Source: Selenomonas ruminantium subsp. lactilytica TAM6421 (lineage in GTDB: Bacteria; Bacillota; Negativicutes; Selenomonadales; Selenomonadaceae). From it: a stretch of DNA of 64,000 bases. Every line of letters begins with the position of its first letter. Positions within the stretch are counted from its first letter, which is position 1. This document shows positions 31,465-40,251 of the stretch, in pieces. The notes under the pieces were generated by a model. It was not told the origin of the DNA. It was given only the letters and a program-made list of their open reading frames with translations, and ran no database searches. The DNA is taken from contig NC_017068.1 of the NCBI RefSeq assembly GCF_000284095.1, positions 2,914,001 to 2,978,000 of the forward strand, in the 5' to 3' direction. A program made the position numbers and the translations under genes.

Positions 31465-33040
31465 GGGCACCACCCTCCGCTGCTTTTACATAATCGTTGT
31501 CGTCTTCGTCAATGAGTTCCGGATGCTTGGCCAGGATATAGGCATCCTTCTGTTCCAGCCACCACTGCTTATAGGGCAGCTGGACATGCTTCCGGATATC
31601 ATCATGGAATTTCTTATGGGCCAGGATTTCCAGGATGGTTTCCCCGAGGTTGATCATGCCGTCATAGCCCACGGCGATATGCTCATCGCCTAAAGGTGCT
31701 GCCGGAATGCCCAGACGGGAAGCCAGAGGCGCCAGGCCGTTGTGACGGATCAGCAGGAAATCGGGCTTCACCTGCTGCAGGAATGCATACAGCTGATACT
31801 GCTGACGGTTGGACACATGGAAGTTATTGACCTTGCCGTAGTGCTTGTTCAGATAGCCCAGAGAATCCTCCTTGGGATCGCCGCTGTCATACACGGGATC
31901 ATGATGGAAGGTCAGGGAGCCATCCACCTCAATGCCCAGTTCCCGCATGACCTGAATCAGACCATGAGCATAGGCTGAGCCGGTGGCCACAAAGCCCTTG
32001 ACGCCCTTGAGCTTTTTCTTGAGCTCTTCCACTTTTGGTTTGACCCGGGCATGCTCCTTGGCGATAAAGTCCTCCACCAGATGTTCCCGATGGGTAACCC
32101 GGGCCAGTTCCCGCAGCCAGGCATCCGTACCCTCAAAACCATAGGGCATGGGGGCCTTGACCTCCGGCACGCCGAAGTGCTGCTCCAGAGCCGTGGCCAG
32201 ATAAGAGGACAGGGTGTAGCAGAAGCCCACTGTGGCCGCCGCCTCAGACATCTGAGCCAGTTCTTCCACGGAAGCCAGATCCACCACATAGTTTACCCGC
32301 AGGTTCAGGTTCTTGAGCAGCGGGGTGAATACATCAGACCCCCAGAGGTTGATGACATTGACCAGATCCTCCTGCTTCTTCTGGGGATTGCGGCGCACAA
32401 TCTGCCGCAATATCCCGTGCTGGGTGGCGTCAAAGCCCGTGCTCCAATGCTTGGAGCGGAAGCCTTCGCAGGCCAGCGGTACTACGGGAATGTCCAATTC
32501 TGCTTCCTTCTCGTCCGCAATGCTTTCGATATCCTCACCGATAATGCCTGTGGCGCAGGAGGAAGCGACGAAGATGGCCTCGGGCTTGTATCGTTCCCAG
32601 GCATCGTCAATGGTCTGACGCAGTTTGTCAGCAGCACCGAACACCATGTCACTTTCCTTCAGATTGGTATTGATGATGCGGATGTTTTCGACTTTGTACC
32701 CGCGCATGGCCAGACCGTTGCGATAGATGGCATTGTACTCCACCTGTCCGCCGCCGCAGCCTATGGGGGCATGCTGGATCAGCACCGCATCACGGACGTT
32801 GCCCGCCTGGCATTCCACCATCTGCTCACTGCAGACAGAGCCCTGGGTAAAGGGGCCGGAAAGTTCGCAGAGACGGCAGTTGCCGCCGCAGCCCTTCTTG
32901 CCCTTCTCCTTTTGCCCCCGCAGTTCGTATGCAGACTGCTCGTGCAGTTCCTCCGTGCTGCCATCCCAGGCAATTATCGTCCCCAGACGCTGTTCACGGG
33001 GTTCCACGGAGGCCATATCCAGATTTATTTTCTTTGGCAT
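31457..33040 (-). CDS. marD: Nitrogenase-like reductase alpha subunit (MarD-type)
   Basis: A 527-aa NifD-related catalytic subunit. P-cluster ligands Cys70, Cys95 (HAPIGCGG) and Cys162 (SSCATGIIGEDI) are present, as are the active-site cofactor ligands Cys274 (GFCYTLSSYL) and His454 (GDEHIAVGYDG). The NifD motif CEGFRGVSQSLGHH reads CEGFRSKHWSTGFD, so the Gln191 and His195 needed for N2 reduction are Trp199 and Phe203. An extra Cys51-x3-Cys55-x2-Cys58 lies near the N-terminus. The ATG at 33040 follows AGGAGG by 8 bp. These features favour a nitrogenase-like C-S bond-cleaving reductase over nitrogenase. Confidence 0.78.
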   Translation of the reverse strand: MPKKINLDMASVEPREQRLGTIIAWDGSTEELHEQSAYELRGQKEKGKKGCGGNCRLCELSGPFTQGSVCSEQMVECQAGNVRDAVLIQHAPIGCGGGQVEYNAIYRNGLAMRGYKVENIRIINTNLKESDMVFGAADKLRQTIDDAWERYKPEAIFVASSCATGIIGEDIESIADEKEAELDIPVVPLACEGFRSKHWSTGFDATQHGILRQIVRRNPQKKQEDLVNVINLWGSDVFTPLLKNLNLRVNYVVDLASVEELAQMSEAAATVGFCYTLSSYLATALEQHFGVPEVKAPMPYGFEGTDAWLRELARVTHREHLVEDFIAKEHARVKPKVEELKKKLKGVKGFVATGSAYAHGLIQVMRELGIEVDGSLTFHHDPVYDSGDPKEDSLGYLNKHYGKVNNFHVSNRQQYQLYAFLQQVKPDFLLIRHNGLAPLASRLGIPAAPLGDEHIAVGYDGMINLGETILEILAHKKFHDDIRKHVQLPYKQWWLEQKDAYILAKHPELIDEDDNDYVKAAEGGAHA

Positions 33041-33055
33041 AAGCATAACCTCCTG

Positions 33056-33940
<885 letters not shown>

Positions 33941-33961
33941 CTATAAAAATTATTTATCGTT

Positions 33962-34825
33962 TTAGCCATGGGAAAAGGTTTCCTTGGCCTGCAACAGTCC
34001 CTTATAGACCTGCTGGCTGAAGTTGTTCTTTCCCGGCACGCCTACGGCATCTGCCCGGCAGTGCTGACAATGGCGGAATACATCAATATATTTGCCGGCC
34101 TCTTTGCGGGCCACAGCTAAGTCCACACAGCTGGGCTCCTCGCAGTCCTTCAGGTCGTGCTGGGGAATCAGGGGTATGATGTTATAGATTGTGGCCCCTG
34201 CTTCCTTGACGGTTTTGGCAATTTCCCCGATATGGAAACGGTTGATTTCATTGACCAGCACCGTGTTGACCTTGACCACCACACCGGCGGCAGCCACCTT
34301 GCGGATACCCTCCAACTGATTCTTGATGATAATGCGGCCAGCTTCCACGCCTTCATACCGCTTGCCATGATAGATAAGTCCATTGATCATCTGGGCTTCA
34401 ATGGCGGGGTCGACGGCATTGACCGTCACCGTCAGGGTGTCAATGCCCACATCGATGACCTCCTGTGCCTTTTCCGCCAAAAGCAGCCCATTGGTGCTCA
34501 TGCACTTCAACAGCTGGGGGAATTTCTGCCCCAGCAGGCGGAAGGTCCTGAGGGCCCTGTCGGAGGCCAGCGTGTCCCCGGGGCCGGCAATGCCCACCAC
34601 GCTGAGTTCCGGGCAGAATTCCAGCGCCCGTTCCACATACTGAGCTGCCTCTTCCGGCTGGATGACCTTCCCCGTAACCCCGGGGCGGTTTTCCACATCG
34701 TTGATCTTGCGGTCGCAGAAGCGGCATTCCAGATTACAGCCGGGACATACCGGCAAATGGATACGCCCCCGATTCTGCTTAGCTCCAAAGCACGGATGGA
34801 GCTCCCTTACCCGTTTTTCATCCAT
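33962..34825 (-). CDS. marB: NifB-like radical SAM cofactor synthase
   Basis: A 287-aa radical SAM protein. HPCFGAKQNRGRIHLP is the NifB N-terminal signature, and Cys30-x3-Cys34-x2-Cys37 binds the SAM cluster. Further cysteines (SCVDLA; CQHCRAD) may hold accessory clusters. The C-terminal NifX domain found in some NifB proteins is absent and instead encoded as the separate gene upstream. NifB builds the 8Fe-9S-C core; no nifE, nifN or nifV is present, so the reductase probably uses a NifB-co-like cluster without molybdenum-homocitrate. AAAGGGG precedes the chosen ATG. Confidence 0.8.
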   Translation of the reverse strand: MDEKRVRELHPCFGAKQNRGRIHLPVCPGCNLECRFCDRKINDVENRPGVTGKVIQPEEAAQYVERALEFCPELSVVGIAGPGDTLASDRALRTFRLLGQKFPQLLKCMSTNGLLLAEKAQEVIDVGIDTLTVTVNAVDPAIEAQMINGLIYHGKRYEGVEAGRIIIKNQLEGIRKVAAAGVVVKVNTVLVNEINRFHIGEIAKTVKEAGATIYNIIPLIPQHDLKDCEEPSCVDLAVARKEAGKYIDVFRHCQHCRADAVGVPGKNNFSQQVYKGLLQAKETFSHG

Positions 34826-34848
34826 CGCGATACGTCCCCTTTCTGACA

Positions 34849-35211
34849 TCAAGCCCGGACACTGGCCCGCTGCTTGTTTACCTCATAGGCATGAATCTTG
34901 GGAACGGCAGATGCCACCGTTTCCCCATCTATTTCCAAAGGCAGGATGTCCTGCCGTTCCAATGCTTTCTGGGCACCGGGGCCAATGGCCTCGGCCACCA
35001 CATAGCGGCAATCCGCCAGCGCCGATACCGCCGCTGCCATAGCGCCTTCATCATGAAAGCCATGCTGGCAGGGAGACTTGGCCGCCCGCCGCTCGATCTC
35101 GGCAAAACTGCCATCCTCCTGCACCTCCACAATGACGAAACCGTCACTGTGGCCAAAATGCCGGTCAATATGCACGCCATCAGCAGAAGCCGCCGCTATC
35201 CGATAGGCCAT
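34849..35211 (-). CDS. NifX/NafY-domain cofactor carrier protein
   Basis: A 120-aa protein consisting of one dinitrogenase iron-molybdenum cofactor-binding domain (RIAAASADGVHIDRHFGHSD; CRYVVAEAIGPGAQKALE). It likely carries the cluster made by the NifB-like enzyme to MarDK. GGAGGA lies 9 bp before the ATG; the cystathionine synthase-like gene stops 5 bp earlier. A cysteine (SPCQHGFHD) and several histidines could bind the cluster. Confidence 0.8.
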   Translation of the reverse strand: MAYRIAAASADGVHIDRHFGHSDGFVIVEVQEDGSFAEIERRAAKSPCQHGFHDEGAMAAAVSALADCRYVVAEAIGPGAQKALERQDILPLEIDGETVASAVPKIHAYEVNKQRASVRA

Positions 35212-35216
35212 ATACT

Positions 35217-36131
35217 TCACTCCTCCAATATATGCTTGCTGAAATAGCGCTCGGCCCGGTCCACTGCCACCAGGACAATATTGCCCTGAATCCCCGAATG
35301 GGCCAGCTTCAATGCAGCCGAGAGGGCCGCCCCGGTGGAACTGCCGGCAAAGATCCCCTCCTTTGCCGCCAGTTCCCGCACGCCTTTCAGTGCTTCCTCA
35401 TCTTTAATCTTAAAGACCTGATCGATATACGATACGTCCATCGTGTCCGCAATAAAATCGTTGCCAATGCCTTCAATTTCATAATCCCCATGCTCACCAC
35501 CGCCGATAATGGAACCGTACGGGTCAGCCAATACTCCCTGAATGTTTTTGTCCTGCTCCTTCAAATAACGCATGATGCCGGTAAAGGTTCCGCCGCTGCC
35601 GGCCCCGGACACCAGATAATCAATCCGGCCGTCCAGATCCTCGTAGAGTTCCGGCCCCGTGGTCTCATAATGAGCCTGGGGGTTGGCAGGATTTTCAAAC
35701 TGCTTCAGGGTGATAGCTCCCGGAATCGAAGCCCTGAGCTCCTCTGCCTTGGCGGCAGCCCCCAGCATGCCATCGGCCCGGGGGGTATGCACAAGTTCCG
35801 CCCCCAAAGCCTTCATCAAAGTCTGCTTTTCCACCGAGAATTTCTCCGGCACCACGAAGATTACCCGATAGCCCTTATTGAGAGCCGCAAAGGCAATCCC
35901 CAGCCCCGTGTTCCCCGCCGTGGCTTCGATAATGGTGCCGCCGGGTTTAAGCTCGCCATTTTTTTCCGCCGCCGCAATCATCTGACGGCCCACTCTGTCC
36001 TTGGCGCTGCCCCCTGGGTTCCAAAGTTCCAATTTAGCAAATAGCCGGACGCCCTCCGGCAGATCGAAATGTGTCAGCTCAACGAGCGGCGTATGCCCGA
36101 TGAGCTCCTGCATAGATTTATAATAGTGCAT
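35217..36131 (-). CDS. Cysteine synthase/cystathionine beta-synthase family enzyme (MccA-like)
   Basis: A 304-aa PLP enzyme of the OAS sulfhydrylase fold. Lys44 in NPGGSAKDRVG binds PLP, TAGNTGLG (near 69-76) holds the substrate carboxylate and GAGSGGTFTG (near 176) the phosphate. No CBS regulatory domain is present. Beside a cystathionine lyase-like gene and an SAM-dependent methyltransferase it resembles the B. subtilis yrrT-mtn-mccA-mccB arrangement, where MccA makes cystathionine from homocysteine and O-acetylserine. A plain cysteine synthase role cannot be excluded. GGGGAGG precedes the ATG. Confidence 0.8.
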   Translation of the reverse strand: MHYYKSMQELIGHTPLVELTHFDLPEGVRLFAKLELWNPGGSAKDRVGRQMIAAAEKNGELKPGGTIIEATAGNTGLGIAFAALNKGYRVIFVVPEKFSVEKQTLMKALGAELVHTPRADGMLGAAAKAEELRASIPGAITLKQFENPANPQAHYETTGPELYEDLDGRIDYLVSGAGSGGTFTGIMRYLKEQDKNIQGVLADPYGSIIGGGEHGDYEIEGIGNDFIADTMDVSYIDQVFKIKDEEALKGVRELAAKEGIFAGSSTGAALSAALKLAHSGIQGNIVLVAVDRAERYFSKHILEE

Positions 36132-36151
36132 GATCTTCCGTCCTCCCCTTC

Positions 36152-37312
36152 TTAAATCCGGCTGGCCTCAATGGCCTGTTTCAGATCTGTCAGCAGATCA
36201 TCCTTATCCTCAATGCCCACGGACAGGCGGATAAGATTTTCCGTGATGCCGATCTTGTCCCGGGTTTCCTTGGGGATAGCCGCATGGGTCATGCTGGCCG
36301 GATGGCAGACAAGGCTCTCCACGCCGCCCAAGCTTTCCGCCAAGGCGATAAGCCCCAAAGACTTGAAGAATTTACGGATATCATGGCCTTCTGTCAGTTC
36401 AAAGGAAATCATGGCACCACCGTTCTTCGCCTGCTGCTGATTGATTTCGTAGCCGATATGACTGGTCAGGCCGGGATAGTAGACTTTTGCCACCTCCAGA
36501 TTGCCTGCCAGCCATTCGGCCAGATAAGTGGCATTGGCCACATGGCGGTCCAACCGCACGCCCAGTGTCTTGATGCCCCGGATCAGCAGGAAGGCGTCCT
36601 GGGGGCCCAATACCCCGCCGGTGGAATTCTGCACAAAGGCCAGCTTTTCCGCCAGCTCCTTGGTCTTGACCACCGCCAGACCAGCCACCAGATCACTGTG
36701 GCCGCCCAGATACTTGGTGGCACTGTGTACCACCACATCGGCCCCCAGCGCCAAAGGCTGCTGGAGATAGGGCGTCATAAAGGTGTTGTCCACAATCACC
36801 AGCACGCCATGACGGTGGGCGATTTCCGATACCTTGCGGATATCCGTAATAGTCAGCAACGGATTGGCGGGGCTTTCAATGATGATAGCCTTGACCTCCG
36901 GAGTGAACTCCCGCTCCAAAGCTGCCAAATCCGTGGTATCCTGCAAAGCATAGGTGAGGTTGAAGCGGCTGAACACCTTGTCCAGCACCCGAAAGGTACC
37001 ACCATAGACATTGCTGGACAGCAGGATCTTCACACCGCTTTGGAACAGGCTGAGCACTGCTGTGATGGCCGCCATGCCTGAAGCGAAGGCAAAACCTGCC
37101 TCGCCTCCTTCCAGCTCGGAAATCAGGGCTTCCAGCGCCGCCCGGGTGGGATTTCCCGTGCGGGAATACTCCCATTTGCCCTCCCGCAATTCTCCCAGCC
37201 CGTCCTGTTCAAAGGTGGAAGTTTGATAGATGGGCACATTTACCGAACCTGTCCTGCTGTCCCCGTAAATGCCGCCGTGTATCAGGGCGGTATCAAATTT
37301 ATGTTTGCTCAT
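36152..37312 (-). CDS. Cystathionine gamma-lyase/homocysteine lyase family enzyme (MccB-like)
   Basis: A 386-aa PLP enzyme of the trans-sulfuration family with YSRTGNPTR (49-57), FASGMAAI (86-93), DNTFMTPYL (185-193) and Schiff-base Lys200 in HSATKYLGGHSD. The C-terminal SLGGVESLVCHPASMTHA is characteristic of cystathionine gamma-lyase and synthase. With the MccA-like gene 20 bp downstream it would convert homocysteine to cysteine by reverse trans-sulfuration; fixation of methanethiol from the Mar reductase onto an acylhomoserine is an alternative. An earlier TTG start at 37351 has a ribosome site, so the N-terminus could be 13 residues longer. Confidence 0.8.
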   Translation of the reverse strand: MSKHKFDTALIHGGIYGDSRTGSVNVPIYQTSTFEQDGLGELREGKWEYSRTGNPTRAALEALISELEGGEAGFAFASGMAAITAVLSLFQSGVKILLSSNVYGGTFRVLDKVFSRFNLTYALQDTTDLAALEREFTPEVKAIIIESPANPLLTITDIRKVSEIAHRHGVLVIVDNTFMTPYLQQPLALGADVVVHSATKYLGGHSDLVAGLAVVKTKELAEKLAFVQNSTGGVLGPQDAFLLIRGIKTLGVRLDRHVANATYLAEWLAGNLEVAKVYYPGLTSHIGYEINQQQAKNGGAMISFELTEGHDIRKFFKSLGLIALAESLGGVESLVCHPASMTHAAIPKETRDKIGITENLIRLSVGIEDKDDLLTDLKQAIEASRI

Positions 37313-37361
37313 AAAACCTGTCATTCCCTTCACGCAAATCTTAGTTTTCAATCATTTTCCT

Positions 37362-38270
37362 TTAATGCTGGCGTTTTTCCGCCAGGATAAAGTGGATATT
37401 TTCCATGGCCCGCTGCTGATCCGTGCGGTCAGCAAAGAAATGGCGCTGGATATCTTCCGGAGATTCGTGGGTACGGATAACGAATCCCTCTTCTGCCAGA
37501 ATGCCCCGCATCTCGTCCAGAGAGAAGCCATGGCGCATGGGCTCGCCCAGCCGTCTGGTGATTTCCGCCAGGCGGTGCACCCGTGAGCCGGTCTCCGCCT
37601 TGAAGGTGGAATCATCCGGGAAGTCCAGCACGAACTGGCTGCCCGGCGAGGACAGCAGGCTGATGCTGCGCACAAACTCCCGGAAGGCCTCCGGCGTAAG
37701 GTAGTAGGAAACTCCCAGCAGGGAGAAGAAGGAACTCTCATAGGGTCGGAAGCCGCTGTGCAGCAGCGTCTTGCCCAAATCGTCCTGTTCAAAATCAATA
37801 GCCGCATAATGGGTGTTCCGGGGAACATCCCAATGGAGTTTATGAATCCGCCGCAGTTTATATGCCTGAGTGTCGGGATGATCCAGCTCAAATACCTCAA
37901 TGGCCTCGTCCGTATTGCGGAAGGCGAAGGTATCCATGCCTGCTCCGCAGATCACATACTGGCATTCCGACCGCCTCCGGGCAAAGCGCCGCAGCGCCCG
38001 CTCCGCAAAGGCAATCCGTGAAAGAGCAATGGGCGAGAAATAATGATCCATCTCGTCAAAGACCTGCAGGCTCTCAAACCCATAACGGGGCAGCTTTCCT
38101 TCGGATTCCACCTGTCCCTTCAGCAAACCACCGATTTCATCGTACTCATCCTTGCCGATAATGTCATAAGCCAGATAATCATCAAAGATCTTGTTCTTGC
38201 CTAACATGGAATGATAGGCACGGGCAAAGGAGCACAATTTGGCAGTCATACTTTCCTGCGCGGCAATCAT
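37362..38270 (-). CDS. Class I SAM-dependent methyltransferase, LCMT/PPM family
   Basis: A 302-aa methyltransferase. CQYVICGAGMDTFAFR (near 104-119) is the SAM-binding loop with the family GxGxDT/F pattern; ELDHPDTQAYK follows as the acidic ribose-binding strand, and LLGVSYYLTPEAF lies further on. This family methylates carboxyl or small-molecule substrates in bacteria. GGAGG lies 8 bp before the ATG. As first gene of the mar operon it occupies the place of yrrT in the Bacillus methionine-to-cysteine operon, so a link to the SAM cycle is plausible; the substrate is unknown. Confidence 0.8.
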   Translation of the reverse strand: MIAAQESMTAKLCSFARAYHSMLGKNKIFDDYLAYDIIGKDEYDEIGGLLKGQVESEGKLPRYGFESLQVFDEMDHYFSPIALSRIAFAERALRRFARRRSECQYVICGAGMDTFAFRNTDEAIEVFELDHPDTQAYKLRRIHKLHWDVPRNTHYAAIDFEQDDLGKTLLHSGFRPYESSFFSLLGVSYYLTPEAFREFVRSISLLSSPGSQFVLDFPDDSTFKAETGSRVHRLAEITRRLGEPMRHGFSLDEMRGILAEEGFVIRTHESPEDIQRHFFADRTDQQRAMENIHFILAEKRQH

Positions 38271-38387
38271 AAGAAATCCCTCCTGTTTTAAGTTCGCATT
38301 CGTTCCTGTCCCAACAAAATTCTTTCACTGCCATATCTACAATCGCATTTCATAGAGATCACCATACCCTTTCAATTCCTACAATAC

Positions 38388-38444
38388 AAAAAGAGGTTTT
38401 GCGCAGAAATAACCTCTGCACAAAACCTCTGGTCATCCAGTCAG
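38388..38444 (-). ncRNA. Attenuator leader of the mar/trans-sulfuration operon
   Basis: CTGA (38441-38444), hairpin CTGG-ATGA-CCAG, AGG, terminator AGAGGTTTTGTGCAG/CTGCGCAAAACCTCT with T5. A competing pairing of GATCATC near 38463-38470 with GATGACC is possible, as in the metQNI leader. About 115 nt of leader follow before the first gene. Confidence 0.7.
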
Positions 38445-38472
38445 TTTCGCTTCGCCGTTTGACGATGATCTA

Positions 38473-38506
38473 ATGTTACAACATTACACCTATCATGTCA
38501 ATAGGC
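38473..38506 (-). promoter_or_regulatory. Sulfur-type promoter of the mar/trans-sulfuration operon
   Basis: TTGACA (38496-38501), 17-bp spacer GGTGTAATGTTG-type, TAACAT (38473-38478). The repeat reads GCCTA-N9-TAGGT. This places the nitrogenase-like genes under the same control as sulfate uptake. Confidence 0.72.
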
Positions 38507-38582
38507 ATATTGCTGTTTTTTTCTAAAAAAACCTAAAAAAACGTATATAGGAAAATCTTATATCTATATCAAAAACCCGAAT

Positions 38583-38611
38583 TTTACAGCCCCTGACTTC
38601 TATGGCATAAT
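38583..38611 (+). promoter_or_regulatory. Divergent sigma-70 promoter
   Basis: TTTACA (38583-38588), 17-bp spacer, CATAAT (38606-38611). It points away from the mar operon toward a terminator 80 bp on and then the SLH porin. Confidence 0.6.
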
Positions 38612-38618
38612 ATCAGCA

Positions 38619-38724
38619 TATCGAAGAGATGAGATTGTATAAACCAATTGTATATTCTCTCTTCCTTTCCATAACACAACATCACATCAGAAAAACCAGC
38701 CCGCTCCCCTTGGGCTGGTTTTTT
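38619..38724 (+). ncRNA. Candidate small RNA or porin leader
   Basis: Between the promoter at 38583-38611 and a strong terminator (38694-38724) lies about 105 nt with no convincing reading frame. It could be a free small RNA or a leader whose read-through feeds the porin gene 190 bp further on. The 643-bp gap 38271-38913 holds this, the mar leader and promoter, and an AT-rich stretch with nothing else recognised. Confidence 0.4.
38694..38724 (+). terminator. Intrinsic terminator upstream of the SLH porin
   Basis: AACCAGCCC, 9-nt loop, GGGCTGGTT followed by TTTT. A classic strong terminator in plus orientation. Confidence 0.8.
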
Positions 38725-38913
38725 ACTATGCAAAAAGGGACATATGACCTTGTTCTATTTTTATTTTTTATATATGATTTTATCGTGTTAATTGAGGTTT
38801 TATTATTATTGTTCGAAAAGACCAAATGATAATAATCTTGTAAAATAGCATTTTGACGATGCCTTTACCGCCTCCAAACGCACAAAATCTAAAATTCGGG
38901 GAGAGATTTGAGA

Positions 38914-40221
38914 ATGAGAAAAACCATGGTATCCACACTTACAACAGCTTTAGTGATGGGCGCAGCAAGCACCGCCTTTGCAGCCAGCAATCCGTTTGCT
39001 GATGTTCCTGCTGATCACTGGGCTTATGATGCAGTAGCACAGTTAGCAGACAAAGGCGTTATTGAAGGGTATGGCGACAACACCTTCAAAGGAAACCGTA
39101 ATATCACCCGTTATGAGATGGCACAAATGGTAGCAAAAGCTATGACCAAGGATACCAGCGGTGTGGACAAGGCTCTGATTGACAAATTATCTGCCGAATT
39201 CAGCGAAGAACTCAATAATCTGGGCGTGCGTGTCAGCAAGCTGGAACGCAATGCCGACAAGGTGCAATGGCACGGCATGATGCGTTATGATTATGGCAGT
39301 GTCCGCTACGATCATCATCCGCTGCGCAACGAAAAGACAAAAGATAATGAGAACACCATTACCCTGCGCCTCGAACCCACCGCCGAAGTCAATGACCACT
39401 GGAAAGTAAAGGGACGTCTGGACAGCTATGTCGAAATGAGCAAAGATGCCCCCACCTATGGCTGCAATGGCAATGTGGTACTGAAACGTCTCTGGGCTGA
39501 AGGCCTCTATGGCAACACTATGATGCGCTTTGGTAAAATGCCAGTAACCATCGATATGGATATCATGTTCGATACCCAGTTCACAGGTGCACAGGTGCAG
39601 TTCGGCAACAAACTCAAAACCACCATCAATGCCGGCCGCTTCAATCTGAACAGCGGCAACCAGTATTATAAATACGGCATAACCCAGGCGGGGCTTGCCA
39701 ACGATGCGGATGACACCGCCAGCTATCAGGCCATCGGCTTTACCGGCTGGCTGGGCAAACTGAATGCCGGGCTGGGTTACCATCACCTGAGCAGCAATGA
39801 CTTCCACTACATGTTGGGCTATGATAAGATGGGTAAGGAAGATGAAATGAATACCCTGACAGCCAAGGGAACCTATCACTTCGACAAAAACATTGCCCTG
39901 CAGGGCAACTACGGCCAGAATTTCAGCGCAGATGACTACAACAAATCCGCCAGCATCGTTCTGGGCTACAAGGAATTCGAAAACTTCGATACCACCAACG
40001 CCGGTCAATGGGGTATAGCCCTGGCTTACCGCCATATCGGCCAGAATGTCGGCCCGACGCCGACCTACACCCTCGATGCCGGGACTAAAGGCTGGGAGCT
40101 CAGCTATCTGGGCAACATCATGCCCCATACTTACATCTGGCTGAAAGGCGTGACAGGCAAGACCCTGATTGGCGATAAGGATTACAAAGAACTCTTCGGC
40201 CGTATCGAATGGCAGTTCTAA
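38914..40221 (+). CDS. SLH-domain outer-membrane porin (OmpM type), first
   Basis: A 435-aa exported protein. A signal peptide ending STAFA is followed by one SLH domain (about 24-80: NPFADVPADHWAYDAVAQL ... ITRYEMAQMV), a short coiled coil (LSAEFSEELNNLGVRVSKLE) and a beta-barrel ending in the outer-membrane signature Phe (EWQF). In Negativicutes such proteins tether the outer membrane to amine-modified peptidoglycan and form pores. GGGAGAG precedes the ATG. It is followed 30 bp on by a periplasmic nucleotidase, suggesting co-expression. A paralogue lies at 46.4 kb. Confidence 0.92.
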   Translation: MRKTMVSTLTTALVMGAASTAFAASNPFADVPADHWAYDAVAQLADKGVIEGYGDNTFKGNRNITRYEMAQMVAKAMTKDTSGVDKALIDKLSAEFSEELNNLGVRVSKLERNADKVQWHGMMRYDYGSVRYDHHPLRNEKTKDNENTITLRLEPTAEVNDHWKVKGRLDSYVEMSKDAPTYGCNGNVVLKRLWAEGLYGNTMMRFGKMPVTIDMDIMFDTQFTGAQVQFGNKLKTTINAGRFNLNSGNQYYKYGITQAGLANDADDTASYQAIGFTGWLGKLNAGLGYHHLSSNDFHYMLGYDKMGKEDEMNTLTAKGTYHFDKNIALQGNYGQNFSADDYNKSASIVLGYKEFENFDTTNAGQWGIALAYRHIGQNVGPTPTYTLDAGTKGWELSYLGNIMPHTYIWLKGVTGKTLIGDKDYKELFGRIEWQF

Positions 40222-40251
40222 GCGGATTCAATAAGGAAAAGAGGCAATACT

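Noticed and set aside
38288-38365. 25-codon frame with Cys-Asp-Cys in the mar leader
   Set aside because: AAAGGG abuts the first ATG and is too far from the second; the cysteines are not at the end. Could be a leader peptide but support is weak.
38629-38829. 66-codon plus-strand frame before the SLH porin
   Set aside because: A strong terminator lies in its middle and there is no ribosome site.
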